Shown here: in pieces, positions 40,600 through 53,074 of the stretch | How the letters are laid out: each line of letters starts with the position of its first letter | How positions within the stretch are numbered: the stretch's first letter is position 1 | DNA from: Bolinopsis microptera | Taxonomy: Eukaryota > Ctenophora > Tentaculata > Lobata > Bolinopsidae | DNA length: 64,000 bases | Direction of reading: 5' to 3' | NCBI RefSeq assembly: GCF_026151205.1 | Contig: NC_087075.1 | Span: 4,500,359 to 4,564,358, forward strand | Program-made: the position numbers and the translations under genes | The notes under the pieces: model-generated | The model's database searches: none | The model's input: only the letters and a program-made list of their open reading frames with translations | What the model was told of the DNA's origin: nothing

Positions 40600-41270
40600 C
40601 TTCTTCTGCAGCATTCCTGAACTCTCAGCCTCTCATTAGATGTTCATAAACATAGAGATTAGGCGGAATGACACTATGACAGGCTGAGCGCGGCTCAGTA
40701 AATTGCTGCCAACTGTTACTTTTTGTTTGTTTGTTGGGGCCGGGGACTGGCCCGTGGTACCAGCCAATGTTTACTCAAAAATATATATAATATCAATGGT
40801 AATAAGAAACTCATCCCCGTGGGGCACATGCATAAATATAAATGTAAAGGAAATCTCAAACTATTCAATTTAGACTCTAACGGTAAAGTATGCAATGTCC
40901 AACGAAGGTTTATAACTTAAAGTTTTATTTTCCAATGGTTAATATGTAAAAATAAAAAGTAAAACAAGACTGAGCACTTCAAAATTAGAATTTGTAGAAT
41001 TTGTAACTTGATTTGATGTTTGAAATACGCTGCGATAATAAAGAATGTCCAATTTTGGCAGTGTAATTGATGAGATATGCGACGTTTATTGAGTGATGCA
41101 TAAGTGTGTGCATATAATCTAAAATGTAGAGACAAGGTTATTATCGGCATTTTGGTTTATGTTACGCTTTGATTTTCTTAGTCCTGTTATACAAAATAAC
41201 ATGAAATTAGGCCATTCGTCTTCGATGTTTTCATTTTGCTGATCGATGAGCATAGTTTTTATACAAGTTT
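40600..41270. other. non-coding stretch, no feature seen
   Basis: Only short, unremarkable frames. Nothing recognised between the poly-C tracts and the LINE fragment. Confidence 0.45.
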
Positions 41271-41279
41271 TGTAAATGT

Positions 41280-41984
41280 TCAGGTTAAATAGACTATAGG
41301 CGGGGAAGTTGCTGCATTAACATTATATCGGTTTATTGCTAATAATGGACCTTTAAAAAATACTGAGTTGTTGTAAGGGTATTGACCATACTTTTCTGAC
41401 CGTTGTGTAGTGAGAATAGAATCCGGGTTAGTATTAAATAATGGTGCGCTTTGGGGAATTGTTTTCTTGAGAGACAATGGTACTAGTTTAGGAAAGTTTT
41501 TCAATTTATGGATTAAAATGAGTGCGTTCTTTACAATGATACTGTGTACTGTCAATATTTTATGTGAATAAAAGCCAGACTTGGTACTTGCTGGGGGGAT
41601 ACCGTCCTTGTACCAGTAATTGACGAAACCAGGTAATACTGCTCGAAGGCCCATTTTCTGTTTTACAAAAAGTGATTCAATATGAGACTTGGCAGCAAAA
41701 CCCCATACAAGGCTGCAATAATTAAGGTGTGACTGCACAAAACTTTGATAAATTTGAAGACGTGCTTCGTCCTTCGAGAGGCAGATATTTTTTAAGTTTG
41801 TACATGACTCCGCTATGTATCTGAACATTTTCATTTTCATGGCAGAGATATGAATATGATAGGACCAGTTTAGTTTATCATCTATTATAACTCCTAAAAA
41901 ACGGGCTTCTGTTTTTCTCTCAATTGTGACACCAGAAATTGCCACATCACGATAATTAAGATTTCTTTGTCGAGAGAAGATCAT
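41280..41984 (-). pseudogene. LINE reverse-transcriptase C-terminal fragment
   Basis: A 234-residue open stretch contains TEARFLGVIIDDKLNWSYHI and SHLNYCSLVWG, the post-catalytic thumb-region blocks of CR1/L2/Jockey-type RTs. Motifs A-C are missing, so it is a 5'-truncated remnant. The 3' end is near 41,250. It abuts a short repeat (41,996-42,110) that recurs at 51,124-51,225. Confidence 0.75.
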
Positions 41985-41995
41985 ATAATTTGTTT

Positions 41996-42110
41996 TCTTA
42001 AGGTTGACAAAACTCTGACGAAGCCAATGAGCAAATTTTAAAAAAATCAGCCGGTGGTAATTGGTTTAATTGATGGTTTTTTACCATAAATGTTAGTGTT
42101 ACATAAAATT
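41996..42110. repeat. dispersed short repeat C, copy 1
   Basis: GACAAAACTCTGACGAAGCC through GCCGGTGGTAATTGG to TTAATTGATGGTTTT matches 51,124-51,225 with several substitutions. Non-coding. Confidence 0.7.
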
Positions 42111-42140
42111 GCTTGAGCAGATTAATTAGGTAAGAGTTAC

Positions 42141-42672
<532 letters not shown>

Positions 42673-42695
42673 GGTCCGATCCGCAGGGACAGTGT

Positions 42696-44206
42696 GAGTT
42701 ATTCAATAAATATTTTAACGAACAGTTTATAGAGGGTAGTGATTATGATATAAATATCGACTTTTCCAGTGACCGTGATTTTCAGGTCAATTTCGACACT
42801 TGTAAAATCAAAGGTTTACTCGAAAATATTGATCCAAGTAAAGCGCAAGAGGCCGACAATATCCATGGAAGAATTTTAAAGTACAGTTCAGTGAGCCTGT
42901 CTAAGCCTCTTGCCATCCTTTTTGAAGCCTCTTATAAAACTGAATGTATTCCAGCAGATTAACAACTATAGGCCAATTTCTCTGACAAGCATTATTATGA
43001 AAATTTACGAAAAAGTAATCCGGGATGAATTGCTCAATCGATGTGAACATCTTATCGATCAACGTCAACATGGTTTTATGAGTAGAAATCCTGTACAACT
43101 ACAACTCAGCTAGTTAATTTCTGTGACAGCTTAGCCCTATCAGTATCTCTCAATGACAATGTTCGCACTGACATAATATACTTTGATTTCCAAAAAGCTT
43201 TTGATTCTGTCAACCACGACATAATTCTGTTGAAGCTCAAAGAACAATATAACATTGATGCATCTCTACTGAGATTCTTCAAGTGCTACCTTGAAAACAG
43301 AAACCAAAGGGTTGTCATGCTCCCTGTCAGGTTAGATCAGGTGTCCCCCAGGGCTCAATTTTAGGGCCTACTTTATTTATATTTTTTCTTAATGACATTA
43401 CAGAGGATTTGTCACCGGAAACAAATATAACCATGTATGCTGATGATACAAAAATATGGCGTATATAGAATCACGTCTCAGGATGACCATTGGCTGCTCC
43501 AGCAGAATATTAACAGTCTTCAAAATTGGGCTCATCATAATAAGATGGTGTTTCACCCCTCAAAAAGTCACGTTCTTTCTATTACCCGAGCATATTCTAT
43601 GAATCGTAGTGTTACTGTTAATTTTGTGTACTCTATGAATGAAACGGCTATCGAATACACAGACATTGAAAAAGATTTTGGAGTACATATCAATAGTAAG
43701 TTAGATTGGTCACATCACTGTGATATGATATACTCTAAGGCTAGTCAGAGGTTAGGCCTTCTAAAAAGAACATGTTACTTCACCAAGAACACTAAAAAAC
43801 GTCGGGCCTTCTATCTATCTCAGGTTAGAAGTCATTTCGAACATTGTACAATTGTCTGGCGGCCTCATTCAGAAACCTCGGTGGAAAAACTTGAATCGAT
43901 ACAAAAAAAGAGGTCTCAAGTGGATCCTTAATGATATTTACTTGAGCCTTAGGGACAAAAAAAGGTATTTCATAGCGTGTAAGGAACTTACGACGTTTCA
44001 TGGGAAGTAGGTTAATGCGATCACATCTAGACGATCCTAGTATGATTAATGACATTTCTCCTCAAGTTCCACAAAACCTTACGTCAAGCCAGACCAGATG
44101 TTCAGGCATATCTAAGTCTTATTTTTACAGAGCACACATTCTTTGGAATAAACTCCCTTATGAATTCACCTTGGACAGTTCTAAACGACCATATAACATC
44201 TTCTGA
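42696..44206 (+). pseudogene. decayed LINE ORF2 (reverse transcriptase)
   Basis: Split over several frames with stops: PSKAQEADNIHGRILKYSS, IIYFDFQKAFDSVNHD (motif A, near 43,170), SGVPQGSILGP (near 43,340), MYADDTKIW (near 43,435) and FGVHINSKLDWSHHC (near 43,680). At least five frameshifts or stops break it. It begins immediately after the CT array, whose position suggests the array grew at the element edge. Confidence 0.8.
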
Positions 44207-44215
44207 CAGTTAAAC

Positions 44216-44640
44216 AATTTACCTAAACTTTCACGATGATCAGACACACAAACTTTGATAACAATAACGAAACAATACTTTACTATCAAGACGAATTATG
44301 AATAACCTCGAGCAGTTTTACAATACTAAACACCTCAGTACAATTTCACTGTCATTTTACTGATTAAAGATCTGTGCGCATTCCTGGCATTAATCTCACG
44401 AATTATATCTTTTGTACTTTACAACCCCGTACAAATGCTGCAAATCCTTAATCAGTAATTATAATCTCTTGTTATAGATCACGATATTATATATTTTGAT
44501 AATTGAAAGTTTTCGTTATCTTTCATGTAACTATATTATCTAAATATAAATTAATAAAAAGTATGATTTAAAAAATATGTTCAATAAAGTGTGTTTATAA
44601 TTATGATTTATGGTACATTGTTATTTATCATATCTATATT
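44216..44640. other. AT-rich stretch, no feature seen
   Basis: Between the decayed LINE and the Penelope-like RT; no frames or repeats recognised. Confidence 0.5.
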
Positions 44641-44707
44641 TTAGGCTGTAACCTTATTATCTGAGAGTCTAAAGGAGAGATTTAATGTACAAGTTGAAGA
44701 TAAAAAC

Positions 44708-45826
44708 TTGCGACTAGCACGCATCTTCTGGAACCCTAAGCTTCATAAGAACCCTTACAAGGCGAGGTTCATTGCAGGTGCCCGTTTTTGCGTTACGAAA
44801 CAACTTAACGTCCAAGTTAACTGTTGTCTGAAACTTTTGAGGAAATACTTCAAGAAATACTGCGAGGCAATCTACAACAACAGCGGTATAAACATGTTTT
44901 GGAGCATAGATTCCTCAAGTGAATTCCTTGAAGCTATCAAAAATAGCGATGTTTATAATATACAAGTATATGATTTTACTACTCTTTATACCAGATTAGA
45001 CTTGATTGAAGTAGAGAATATGATTAATGAAGTTGTTGATTTAATATTTTCAGACCGTAATAGATATATTTGTATTTCTAAAAGAGACAGTAATACATGT
45101 TTCTTTTCCAATAAAACCTATGATTGTCATGCCTGCTTTAGTCAAGATGACCTAAAAGAGGCTGTTAAATTTATTATTTATAACACTTATGTCGTCTTCG
45201 GTGGGATTGTATTCATACAAACCAAGGGTATTCCTATGGGTGGAAATTCAAGTTCCCCTATAGCTGATCTCACTGTTGGCAAAAAGGAATTTAATTATAT
45301 GAAACGTTTACTTCAGGAAAAGAAAATGGGATTAGCAAAGATATTATCCAATAATAAACGATATGTTGACGATTTATCTATTATTAACTACCTTTACTTT
45401 CATAAATTGATTAAAGATATTTATCCTAATTCATTGGAGATGGAGCGAGCTGGTTCCAATAATAAAATCATTAACTACCTTGATTTAAATATTAATATTT
45501 CCACAGAAGGACTAGAAATATCAGTGTATAACAAAACTGATGATTTTAATTTTCATGTTGTATCCCTTACATTTCCTCACAGTAACATCCCAACCGAGGT
45601 TGGCTACAACGTTTTTTCAAGTCAAGTTCTTAGATATGGTAATGTTTGCACTAGATTGGATATCTTTACCTCCCATCTTCACAAAATATTCAAAATTCTA
45701 ATTGATAGAGGATATAGCCGTGATAGACTGATTAAAGGCATTAAACGTTGTCTGAGGAAATATGATAACGTTTTCAGGAAGTTCGGTATTCTAGATGACC
45801 ATAACATTATTAAAGAACTCCCCTGA
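44708..45826 (+). CDS. Penelope-like reverse transcriptase without endonuclease, 5'-truncated
   Basis: An intact 372-residue frame, open 5' to about 44,650, carries RT motifs: NPKLHKNPYKARFIAGARFC, QVYDFTTLYTRLD (motif A), QTKGIPMGGNSSSPIADL (motif B), KRYVDDLSIINYL (motif C) and INYLDLNINISTEGLEISVY. The last is typical of a widespread Penelope-related RT group in fish, corals and other animals. No GIY-YIG domain follows the stop. The N-terminal quarter is missing. The unbroken frame suggests fairly recent insertion. Confidence 0.75.
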   Translation: MRLARIFWNPKLHKNPYKARFIAGARFCVTKQLNVQVNCCLKLLRKYFKKYCEAIYNNSGINMFWSIDSSSEFLEAIKNSDVYNIQVYDFTTLYTRLDLIEVENMINEVVDLIFSDRNRYICISKRDSNTCFFSNKTYDCHACFSQDDLKEAVKFIIYNTYVVFGGIVFIQTKGIPMGGNSSSPIADLTVGKKEFNYMKRLLQEKKMGLAKILSNNKRYVDDLSIINYLYFHKLIKDIYPNSLEMERAGSNNKIINYLDLNINISTEGLEISVYNKTDDFNFHVVSLTFPHSNIPTEVGYNVFSSQVLRYGNVCTRLDIFTSHLHKIFKILIDRGYSRDRLIKGIKRCLRKYDNVFRKFGILDDHNIIKELP

Positions 45827-45829
45827 TAT

Positions 45830-46750
45830 CTTTTGATTTATTGAAACACGGGTACTAACTCTGCTAAACTGAACAAATTCTGAAACTTAGGTGAATAAGT
45901 GTACAACGTGCTAAACCGAAGTTCAGACTGACCAGTGAAAATGGGCGAGCGTACCAAGTGTCATTTTAATTAGAAGTTTTAGTCAGTGATTTATTATTGA
46001 AGCTTGTAATTACAATATCTAATGCTCCTATAAATACTTTAATTAATTGTTTGTCCCGTTATTCTTTTTCCTTCCTCTTTTCCTTGTCATCCCCTTTAGT
46101 TTTAAGATTCTTGCTATAAATGGCTACAGCTAACACTATTAATGCTAAGTACCAAACAACAAGTGGGAGGTGGATCGTTGGTACCATTAAATCGATTTAA
46201 CACCGCAATTCCAGTCGCAAGCCTGGGACCACTACTAGCATAGTCACAACATCTACAAAGCTGCCATATAGCCTGACTGACAATTTTCTCGACTGACTGA
46301 CAATGTTTCTTCTTTTTCCCCATTTAGAATACAAAGAATAGTACATTTTAGCTTATGATTAATATTATATTTTTACCTATAGTTTACTTAGATTCAATGG
46401 AATAAACCTAGCATGCCTTGGTTGCAGCATCGCTTCACTTATAGGTGCATATAAGGCCCGATGTAATTGCTATGACCAGTTTACTGGTCAACTGGTGTTT
46501 CGGTGTCCCTAATTTTGTTTACACTCGGTCACTTGTCAAGGCATGTAAGGTCATTCGGTGATATTTTCTTTGAAATAAAATGATGTATTTGTGTAACAAT
46601 TTGAAATTTTATTGATAAAAAAAATACAAGAGCTCAAAAACAAAAACCCAAGTTTACTTTTAGCCATGTGGCCAAATATTTAAAATATTGCTCTAAACTA
46701 TACTAACTTACTAATATCATGCAAATTTATTAATGTCTGAATGCCGAAGC
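45830..46750. other. AT-rich intergenic region, no gene seen
   Basis: Lies between the Penelope-like RT and the 3' end of the GPI-protein gene. No recognised repeats or frames. Confidence 0.5.
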
Positions 46751-46756
46751 AATACA

Positions 46757-46762
46757 TTTATT
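46757..46762 (-). terminator. AATAAA polyadenylation signal of the GPI-protein gene
   Basis: AATAAA on the minus strand, about 130 bp after the stop codon at 46,891. Confidence 0.55.
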
Positions 46763-46890
46763 GTTCCCCTTTTTCTTTGAAAAGTGTATAATACAGTTTA
46801 TATGCTCAAAATCTAATTAAGTCAAGTTCGTGTCCTTTTGTAATATCTATTCAATCTGCGATCATCGAAAAGATCACTTGATAGAAAATT

Positions 46891-49800
46891 CTAAAAGAAT
46901 GCTACTACCAGGAGAACAATTGTGATGGCTGAGCTGCTAGTAAGGGTAGCAGCTTGCGAATATTCACAACTGAATGTTTTTGCACAGTCGTCATCGTGAC
47001 CATCATTACCATCGTCTTCTGGCTCATCTTCTGGCTTATCTTCTGGCTCATCTTCTGGCTCATCTTCTGGCTTATCTTCTGGCTTAGCTGTAATTTAAAA
47101 TATGTTCAATAATTGCGGAACTAACAATCATTTGTAATCGTTGGAAACACGTATTTATATTTTAAGAATCTTAGAGTCTAAGAGGACGGGGCAATTACAT
47201 TACTTCTCTCCCAGGCTAGAGACTAAAGAGCCGAGCAGTACTATCACTATCATATAATTAGCTTTAACAGTAACTTACGGACACATTTCAAGGCATCAAA
47301 GATAGCCTTGAAGTCGGTGTATAATTTAGCGTAATCGTTGACGCAGCTGAAACTGATGGTGTCGTATCCAAACTGAGATTCATCATTGAAGTTTTCCGGG
47401 TCGTACTCGAACACATACCTGGGATTCCAACTTTATCAATTGAATCATAATATAATCCTGAAACTTAATATAATCCTGAAACTTACAGACTTACTTTCTC
47501 GCTAACACACAATTTTCTGTAGTTTGAAGAGGACTCCACGATATTCAAAGGAAAAAAAATTACTGCCCCCAGCCCCCTACCCCTGCCCTCTCCCCCCAGC
47601 TCCCTCTTTACATATGACCATAGACATGATGTAGACCACTTACTCGGCTCCATCATTTTTGTCTTTACAGATAAAGTCAAGTCTTTCCCCCAAGAAGATA
47701 ACTTTGTCACGATCCCCCTCCGACAGTTCCATTCCGACAAACGGTCCAACGTTGTCCACGTGCACATCTATGTGCTCATTGGTAGTCATTACAGTCGCAT
47801 CAGCTTCCGACACACTACAAACTGAACGTCACAGTTAAAAGAGCTATCTAAATCTGAGTAGCAATTACGACTAACTCTGAACTTATCGTACCTTATTTGG
47901 ACAGACATAATTCTGGATGGATATATTTTTATTCTTGGCTTACAATTTGTTTATTTGGCAACTTTTTGCTTCAAGCTTTGTTAATGAACAGCCAACTGAT
48001 TCGAAGACAATATAAAAGCAGCCGTATAATACTCGTTTAAACATAAAAAAGTCCTTCACTAACTTTTAATGTCTGTCCAAATAAAGTCCCATAAGGTCCG
48101 TGCAATCACCCATATATTCCGCAACCATTGGTTAACAAATTTGACAATTAAGGGATAAATTTGCTAATCGCGATAATAGTCCCATAACACATATTTACCT
48201 TTGTATTAACAAGTTATATCGTTTCTTACCAAAATTTTGTTTTGCATTACAGGTATCATGAGTATCATCCCAACAGCTATATCCATCGCTTTGACACGTC
48301 TCTTTAATATGATATTTACCGTAAGGCATTTTACTTTTAACCTCTCTGACGGTGTTGGGTTGAGGACAGGAGGGATTTTCACTCTGCACGAGATCCGTAT
48401 ACTTGTCTGAAATGAAGGAGGTTATTTTATAAAAGCAACTAAATCACGAACAATATACATGTCTGAAATATAGGAGGTTATTTTATAAAAGCAACTAAAT
48501 CACGAACAATATACATGTCTGAAATGAAGGAGGTTATTTTATAAAAGCAACTAAATCACGAACAATATACATGTCTGAAATGAAGGAAGTTATTGTATAA
48601 AAGCAACTAAATAATAATCATAATATTATTTCGCTAGAGTCAGAATACCCCGACTTAGTATGTATAGCAACTGCTCGTAACTAAATTAATAATACTATGA
48701 ACGAGCGCATAGTCACCATGGAAACGCATAGTCACCATGGTAACGGTTTAAACTTTGGATTTACTCACAGTTGTCTGTGTTTACGCATTCCGGGAATGAA
48801 AACCCATTTATCAGCTCCGCAGAGCTACCGGGGTAGCTTGCCCGTTGCAGGATATAACCGAATCCAGCTGCTCCCATCGCGACAATTTCGATGTCACTGT
48901 CTGTAATAGAGTCTCCGGGGATGGCTGGGAAGTTGTTTTGCTATCAGTTTCAATACTTTCAACATTACTATATAACAAATAATTTGAGATCATGAATACG
49001 ATGTTGTTACATTGAAGCTTAGAACATTTCCTTATCCTGATGAGAGCCTTTTCTCTGTCGCAACAAACGGAAAAACTGCAAATTTTGCCCCAGAATCATA
49101 TATCAATATAATATTATAGGTGTGAACTGTGAAAACGTTTGGGCTTATTACTCAGTTACTGATACGACTAGCTATAATCATTCATTCGAGAAAAACATCA
49201 AATCAATCGATGAGGTTGTTCACTCAGGGGAAGTAAAGTGCTTGACAATTGTGCTTGACATCAGGGTCCCATTGCATTGATAAAGCGGATTTGGAGGAAA
49301 GGGAAGAGGTACGGTTAATTGGGGTTTACTGTTTTATGATATGAAAATGTTTTGTTGGATGTACTTTGATCATTTTTCAGATTAACTTACGGTATTGAAA
49401 TGTGATTACACCATCTGGATGATCCGGGCCCATAGACAACTCCAGGAACAATCCATCAGCATATATATCCTCTGATTGCGTCTTCAAGAACGTCCATACG
49501 TGACTGGGAAATTTGTCAGTCGTCTTTAGTTTGCTATCTTCTGCCAGGAGACCATCTTTCCTGTCGCTCAGATAAACTTCCAACTGACCGTCCTCGTCGA
49601 AGGCATACGTCACGTACCAATCGTTCATCGTGCCCTTAGCGTTGTCTCCGTCTACTGGATACGTATAAGACATCGTGGTGGTGTCTTCCGCCAGGATTTC
49701 CGGATCAAAAAAGATTATGTTCATCTGATACTCATGCGAATCCGTGAACATAGCTACCATGCGTACAGTTTTAACATCATATCCATTATCAGTACTAAAA

Positions 49801-50537
49801 GTGGATACTTCGTGGCTAGTCTTGCCCGTCTTACGTCCTTCTCCAATCTTGAGTGTCAGCGCCGCAACAGACAAGTCATATGCGATTTGGAATTTGTTGC
49901 CGAAAGCTGCAGATGAGTCATCCGTCATAACTGAAACAAAAGCATAAATTGTATCTTCAAATGGAATATTCGGGGTATTAGACTGAACTGGAAACAAACA
50001 GATTTAAAATTGTGCGCCGTGTCATTGATTGACGATATCAACTCATCAATTGGAGTATAATATTATCCCCTGTTAACAAAAAGAAAGATTTGTGATCAAA
50101 TATACTTACCTGAGCTATCCGGAAGAGCAGCCACTTCCTTCATAATATCATACAAGCTGCTAGCATCCTTCGTAAAATGGTACTGAAATGATTCCTGTAA
50201 AAACGTAGTATCAGTTGCAGGAAAGCAATACCGTTCCGCTAGAGTACCACCGAACACGAACAGAACCAAGATCAAGATCTGAAAGAAAAACAAATTAAAA
50301 TATATTAACAAAGTGGTTTTACGAATGTCAATAATATAAGTTAAAATCTTAAACTTTGTTCAAATTAATAAGAAATGGCCATAATTGCGCCGAATAGTTT
50401 TAGTTGGTAGGAGGACGTAGCTTTTCTGATTTTATTGAGAAATTACTACAACTAATCACTGCACATGACGTGTTGACAACCCCTGCTAAATGAAAATGGT
50501 ACTTTATGGAGCACATCAGTCAATCACTCACCTTCAT
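46891..50537 (-). CDS. secreted, probably GPI-anchored surface protein, eight exons, unrecognised family
   Basis: Exons (5'->3'): 50,537-50,532; 50,278-50,110; 49,930-49,391; 48,924-48,769; 48,406-48,230; 47,821-47,644; 47,418-47,279; 47,087-46,891. All introns are GT-AG and phases match exactly, giving 520 residues plus stop. The signal peptide is MKILILVLFVFGGTLAE, split after codon 2. Residues 59-238 form a beta-rich unknown domain encoded by one exon (TDDSSAAFGNKFQIAYDL onward). Residues 239-455 carry scattered cysteines. Residues 456-481 are a KPED/EPED repeat, then an Asp-rich spacer, two cysteines, an SSS site (about 506-508) and a hydrophobic tail AITIVLLVVAFF at the very C-terminus, the classic GPI-attachment signal. 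I recognise no family. It would be an extracellular surface protein. Confidence 0.8.
48405..48612 (-). repeat. 56-bp tandem repeat carrying the acceptor of exon 5
   Basis: Units start at 48,405, 48,461, 48,517 and 48,573 and include GTCTGAAATGAAGGAGG, which on the minus strand is the CTTCATTTCAG acceptor of exon 5. The copy nearest the exon is the one that fits the reading frame. Confidence 0.9.
50110..50278 (-). other. exon 2 of the GPI-protein gene (signal peptide core)
   Basis: Supports the two-codon first exon. The acceptor TTTTTCTTTCAG gives ATCTTGATCTTGGTTCTG in frame with ATGAAG at 50,537-50,532, whose donor is GTGAGT. A downstream Met in the open frame would give a different, less signal-like start within intron sequence. 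Confidence 0.75.
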
Positions 50538-50539
50538 CT

Positions 50540-51035
50540 TTAATAGAAATAGATGTGCAGCACTGTCGATAGTCGTTACACTTACTGTTTAGATTATTCC
50601 TACATTGCATTGAAAAATATTTAGAAAATTTCTTTTAAAACACATTAATTAATTATTATTGATCATTCACGTAACGAGAACGGCAAAACGTGCCTCATGA
50701 TAATAATACAATGATTCACATGTATTATAAATCAAGAGGCTTGCATATAATGAACATATTGACACGGGTGCAGAGTTGAGTCTGTACGGAACCTAGTAGT
50801 TTCAGATCCTTGTTTAACTTGCCGTACAGCAAGGTCATCCACTACTTTAGCCCGGCGAGGCACATAACTCCCTCTACAACTCCATGACAAATGTTTCATA
50901 TATACTAGCCGAGTTCACAAGAATATATCCTTGTGTATTATAGCAGTATATACGATTATAGATGAGGGAGGAAAAAATTTTCCCTAAAAACCTTTAACTA
51001 CTGTAATAAAATAAAAATAGCATCAATACTAATAA
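50540..51035. other. upstream region of the GPI-protein gene
   Basis: Contains the likely 5' UTR and promoter; no clear TATA box was assigned. 50,960-51,020 (GAGGGAGGAAAAAATTTT and following) is repeated at 52,675-52,735. Confidence 0.45.
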
Positions 51036-51043
51036 AGCCAAGA

Positions 51044-51062
51044 TGTGTGTGTGTGTGTGTGT
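51044..51062 (+). repeat. short (GT)n
   Basis: About nine GT dinucleotides just before repeat C copy 2. Confidence 0.8.
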
Positions 51063-51123
51063 TTGTGTAATTTCCGGTCGGTTATATTGAAAAAACGGTA
51101 AGAGTTACAGGACAGGTTTTTTC

Positions 51124-51225
51124 GGTATAGTATCGACAAAACTCTGACAAAGCCCATATGCAAATTTTTTTAAATTCGGCCGGTGGTAAGTGGCTTAATT
51201 GATGGTTTTGTACTATTAATGCAAC
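51124..51225. repeat. dispersed short repeat C, copy 2
   Basis: Matches 41,996-42,110 (GACAAAACTCTGACAAAGCC ... GCCGGTGGTAAGTGG ... TTAATTGATGGTTTT). Non-coding. Confidence 0.7.
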
Positions 51226-51239
51226 ATTATGGAGTGAGC

Positions 51240-51960
51240 CACTAAAATGGCTCACTTTTTCTTCCTATTCGCTTTCTCTTCCATTACTGCATATTATGTA
51301 GATTGTAGCGTTGGTAATTAGGTTAGCTCCGCAAGTGATATTAGAAGTGTAGGGCACTGATTGCAGTCTGTTTAAACTGTAGAGAGAGTTCATACATTCA
51401 TACGACAATGTTTATGCGTGTAATACTAATACTATACGCTTATTAGGGGAGGGGGGAGCCACTCATTACGGTCTGTTTGTTTACTTTCATACGACAATGT
51501 AATGCATGTTTTCAAATATAAGGCGGGTGTGGTGCGGAGTTAATAAGGGTTAATTTCTAAAACGATTTAAAGCGGTTTAAGACGAGAGTGATCAGGTGTA
51601 AAAGTCGTGGTACAGAATACAGATACTATTACTATTGGATACGTGAGGGAACTCCGAATAGAATTGCTCACCTTATAATGCGGGTTTTGACTCAACGGGT
51701 AATTACTCCTACCTTTTTAACTGCGGCAGTGAAATCCCGGCCGGGTTACACTAGTTATAAAATATGATGAAGTAATTGAAGTCCATGCTTAAGACACAAG
51801 TCCGAAATGATTTTCAGGAATCGAGAGCTGGCATTGGGATCGAATGAGAAACTGGCTTAGCCGACTGTATGATTCATACAGTGAAACAAGAAATTTAAGA
51901 CTCATGTACAATTGGTGTGGGACAGCCCTTAAATAAACATTTTGCAATTTATGGAGGATT
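51240..51960. other. no recognised feature
   Basis: Mixed-composition sequence with a repeated CATACGACAATGT (51,398 and 51,489) but no gene. Confidence 0.45.
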
Positions 51961-51962
51961 TC

Positions 51963-52350
51963 TGGAATGAGCGTGATCTTAATCAGGTAACCGGAAGTTA
52001 ATTGTATCATGAAATTCAATTGTTCAGGAATTTGTTCACTGAGACTCACAAAGCTATACTCCAGTCAGAGTTTAGAATCCAAAGCTAAATTGTCAGGAAT
52101 TGTGATAATTTGCAAATCTGCAAGATAATTGTATTTGTGTGACTGGAATGAGCGTGACTGGAGTCTGGAATGAGCGTGATCTTAATCAGGTAACCGGAAG
52201 TTAATTGTATCATGAAATTCAATTGTTCAGGAATTTGTTCACTGCAGAGACTCACAAAGCTATACAGATACTCCAGTCAGAGTTTAGAATCCAAAGCTAA
52301 ATTGTCAGGAATTGTGATAATTTGCAAATCTGCAAGATAATTGTATTTGT
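51963..52350. repeat. tandem duplication of about 190 bp
   Basis: GGAATGAGCGTGATCTTAATC at 51,964 and again at 52,160; the two copies stay aligned through AATTGTATTTGT near 52,136 and 52,348, differing by small insertions (CAG, CAGATA). Confidence 0.9.
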
Positions 52351-52359
52351 AGTTGACAA

Positions 52360-53070
52360 ATCACAGACCCAAGACCTTGTGCGGAAACGCATACCACAAA
52401 TAAATCAATCGCCGATAAGAAGAATACGGTCGCACTCAATCACTCGCTAAAAATAATTATCAGGGTAGCAGGAAAAATAAAGATTTCCAGGATAACTTTG
52501 AAAATCTTTTGACTTAAACATTTTTCTGTTAGCGTCAAATGTCCGTCAATGTCCGCTGATGTCCCAAGAACACGTCCGTTATCTCATAGAGTTCAAAAAG
52601 GAAACGGACATTGGCGGACATAAACCCCCTCCCCCCTAAGGCTAAAATAACAAATAATTTCATATGCAAATTTTAATGAGGGAGGACAAAATTTGCCCTA
52701 AAAACCTTTCACTACTGTAATCAAATAAAAATAGTATTGCGAAGCTTTTAAATTAAGTTTCATTCTGAAAAATAGGATTCAAGCGATTAAACAATGTCAA
52801 TATAAAGAAAGTCATAATGTCAATGAGACGCAGACGATTGCGCTTTTAAAATTTTTTTCTTTCGACTTTGAGTTTGACTAGTGGCATTGCCATTGGCGGC
52901 GGCTGAAAGCACTAAATTTAGTATCGATAAAAAGGAGAGTAGAGCGTTTTTACTTGTTTCCTCGACATACAATTTGCATTTTACGTCGATGGTAACCTCC
53001 AGACCGACCTGTATGTAAAGGAAACTCATTCTAGGTCTTATCTTTACTTTGGATCCACCCACCCTAACCA
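52360..53070. other. no clear gene; possible retroelement debris
   Basis: Contains GTCCGTCAATGTCCGCTGATGT short direct repeats near 52,540 and an AATTTGCCCTAAAAACC block shared with 50,960-51,020. Confidence 0.4.
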
Positions 53071-53074
53071 TGTC

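Noticed and set aside
49021-49080. CTGATGAG near GGAAAAAC as a hammerhead core
   Set aside because: Stem II cannot form between them and the spacing is wrong.
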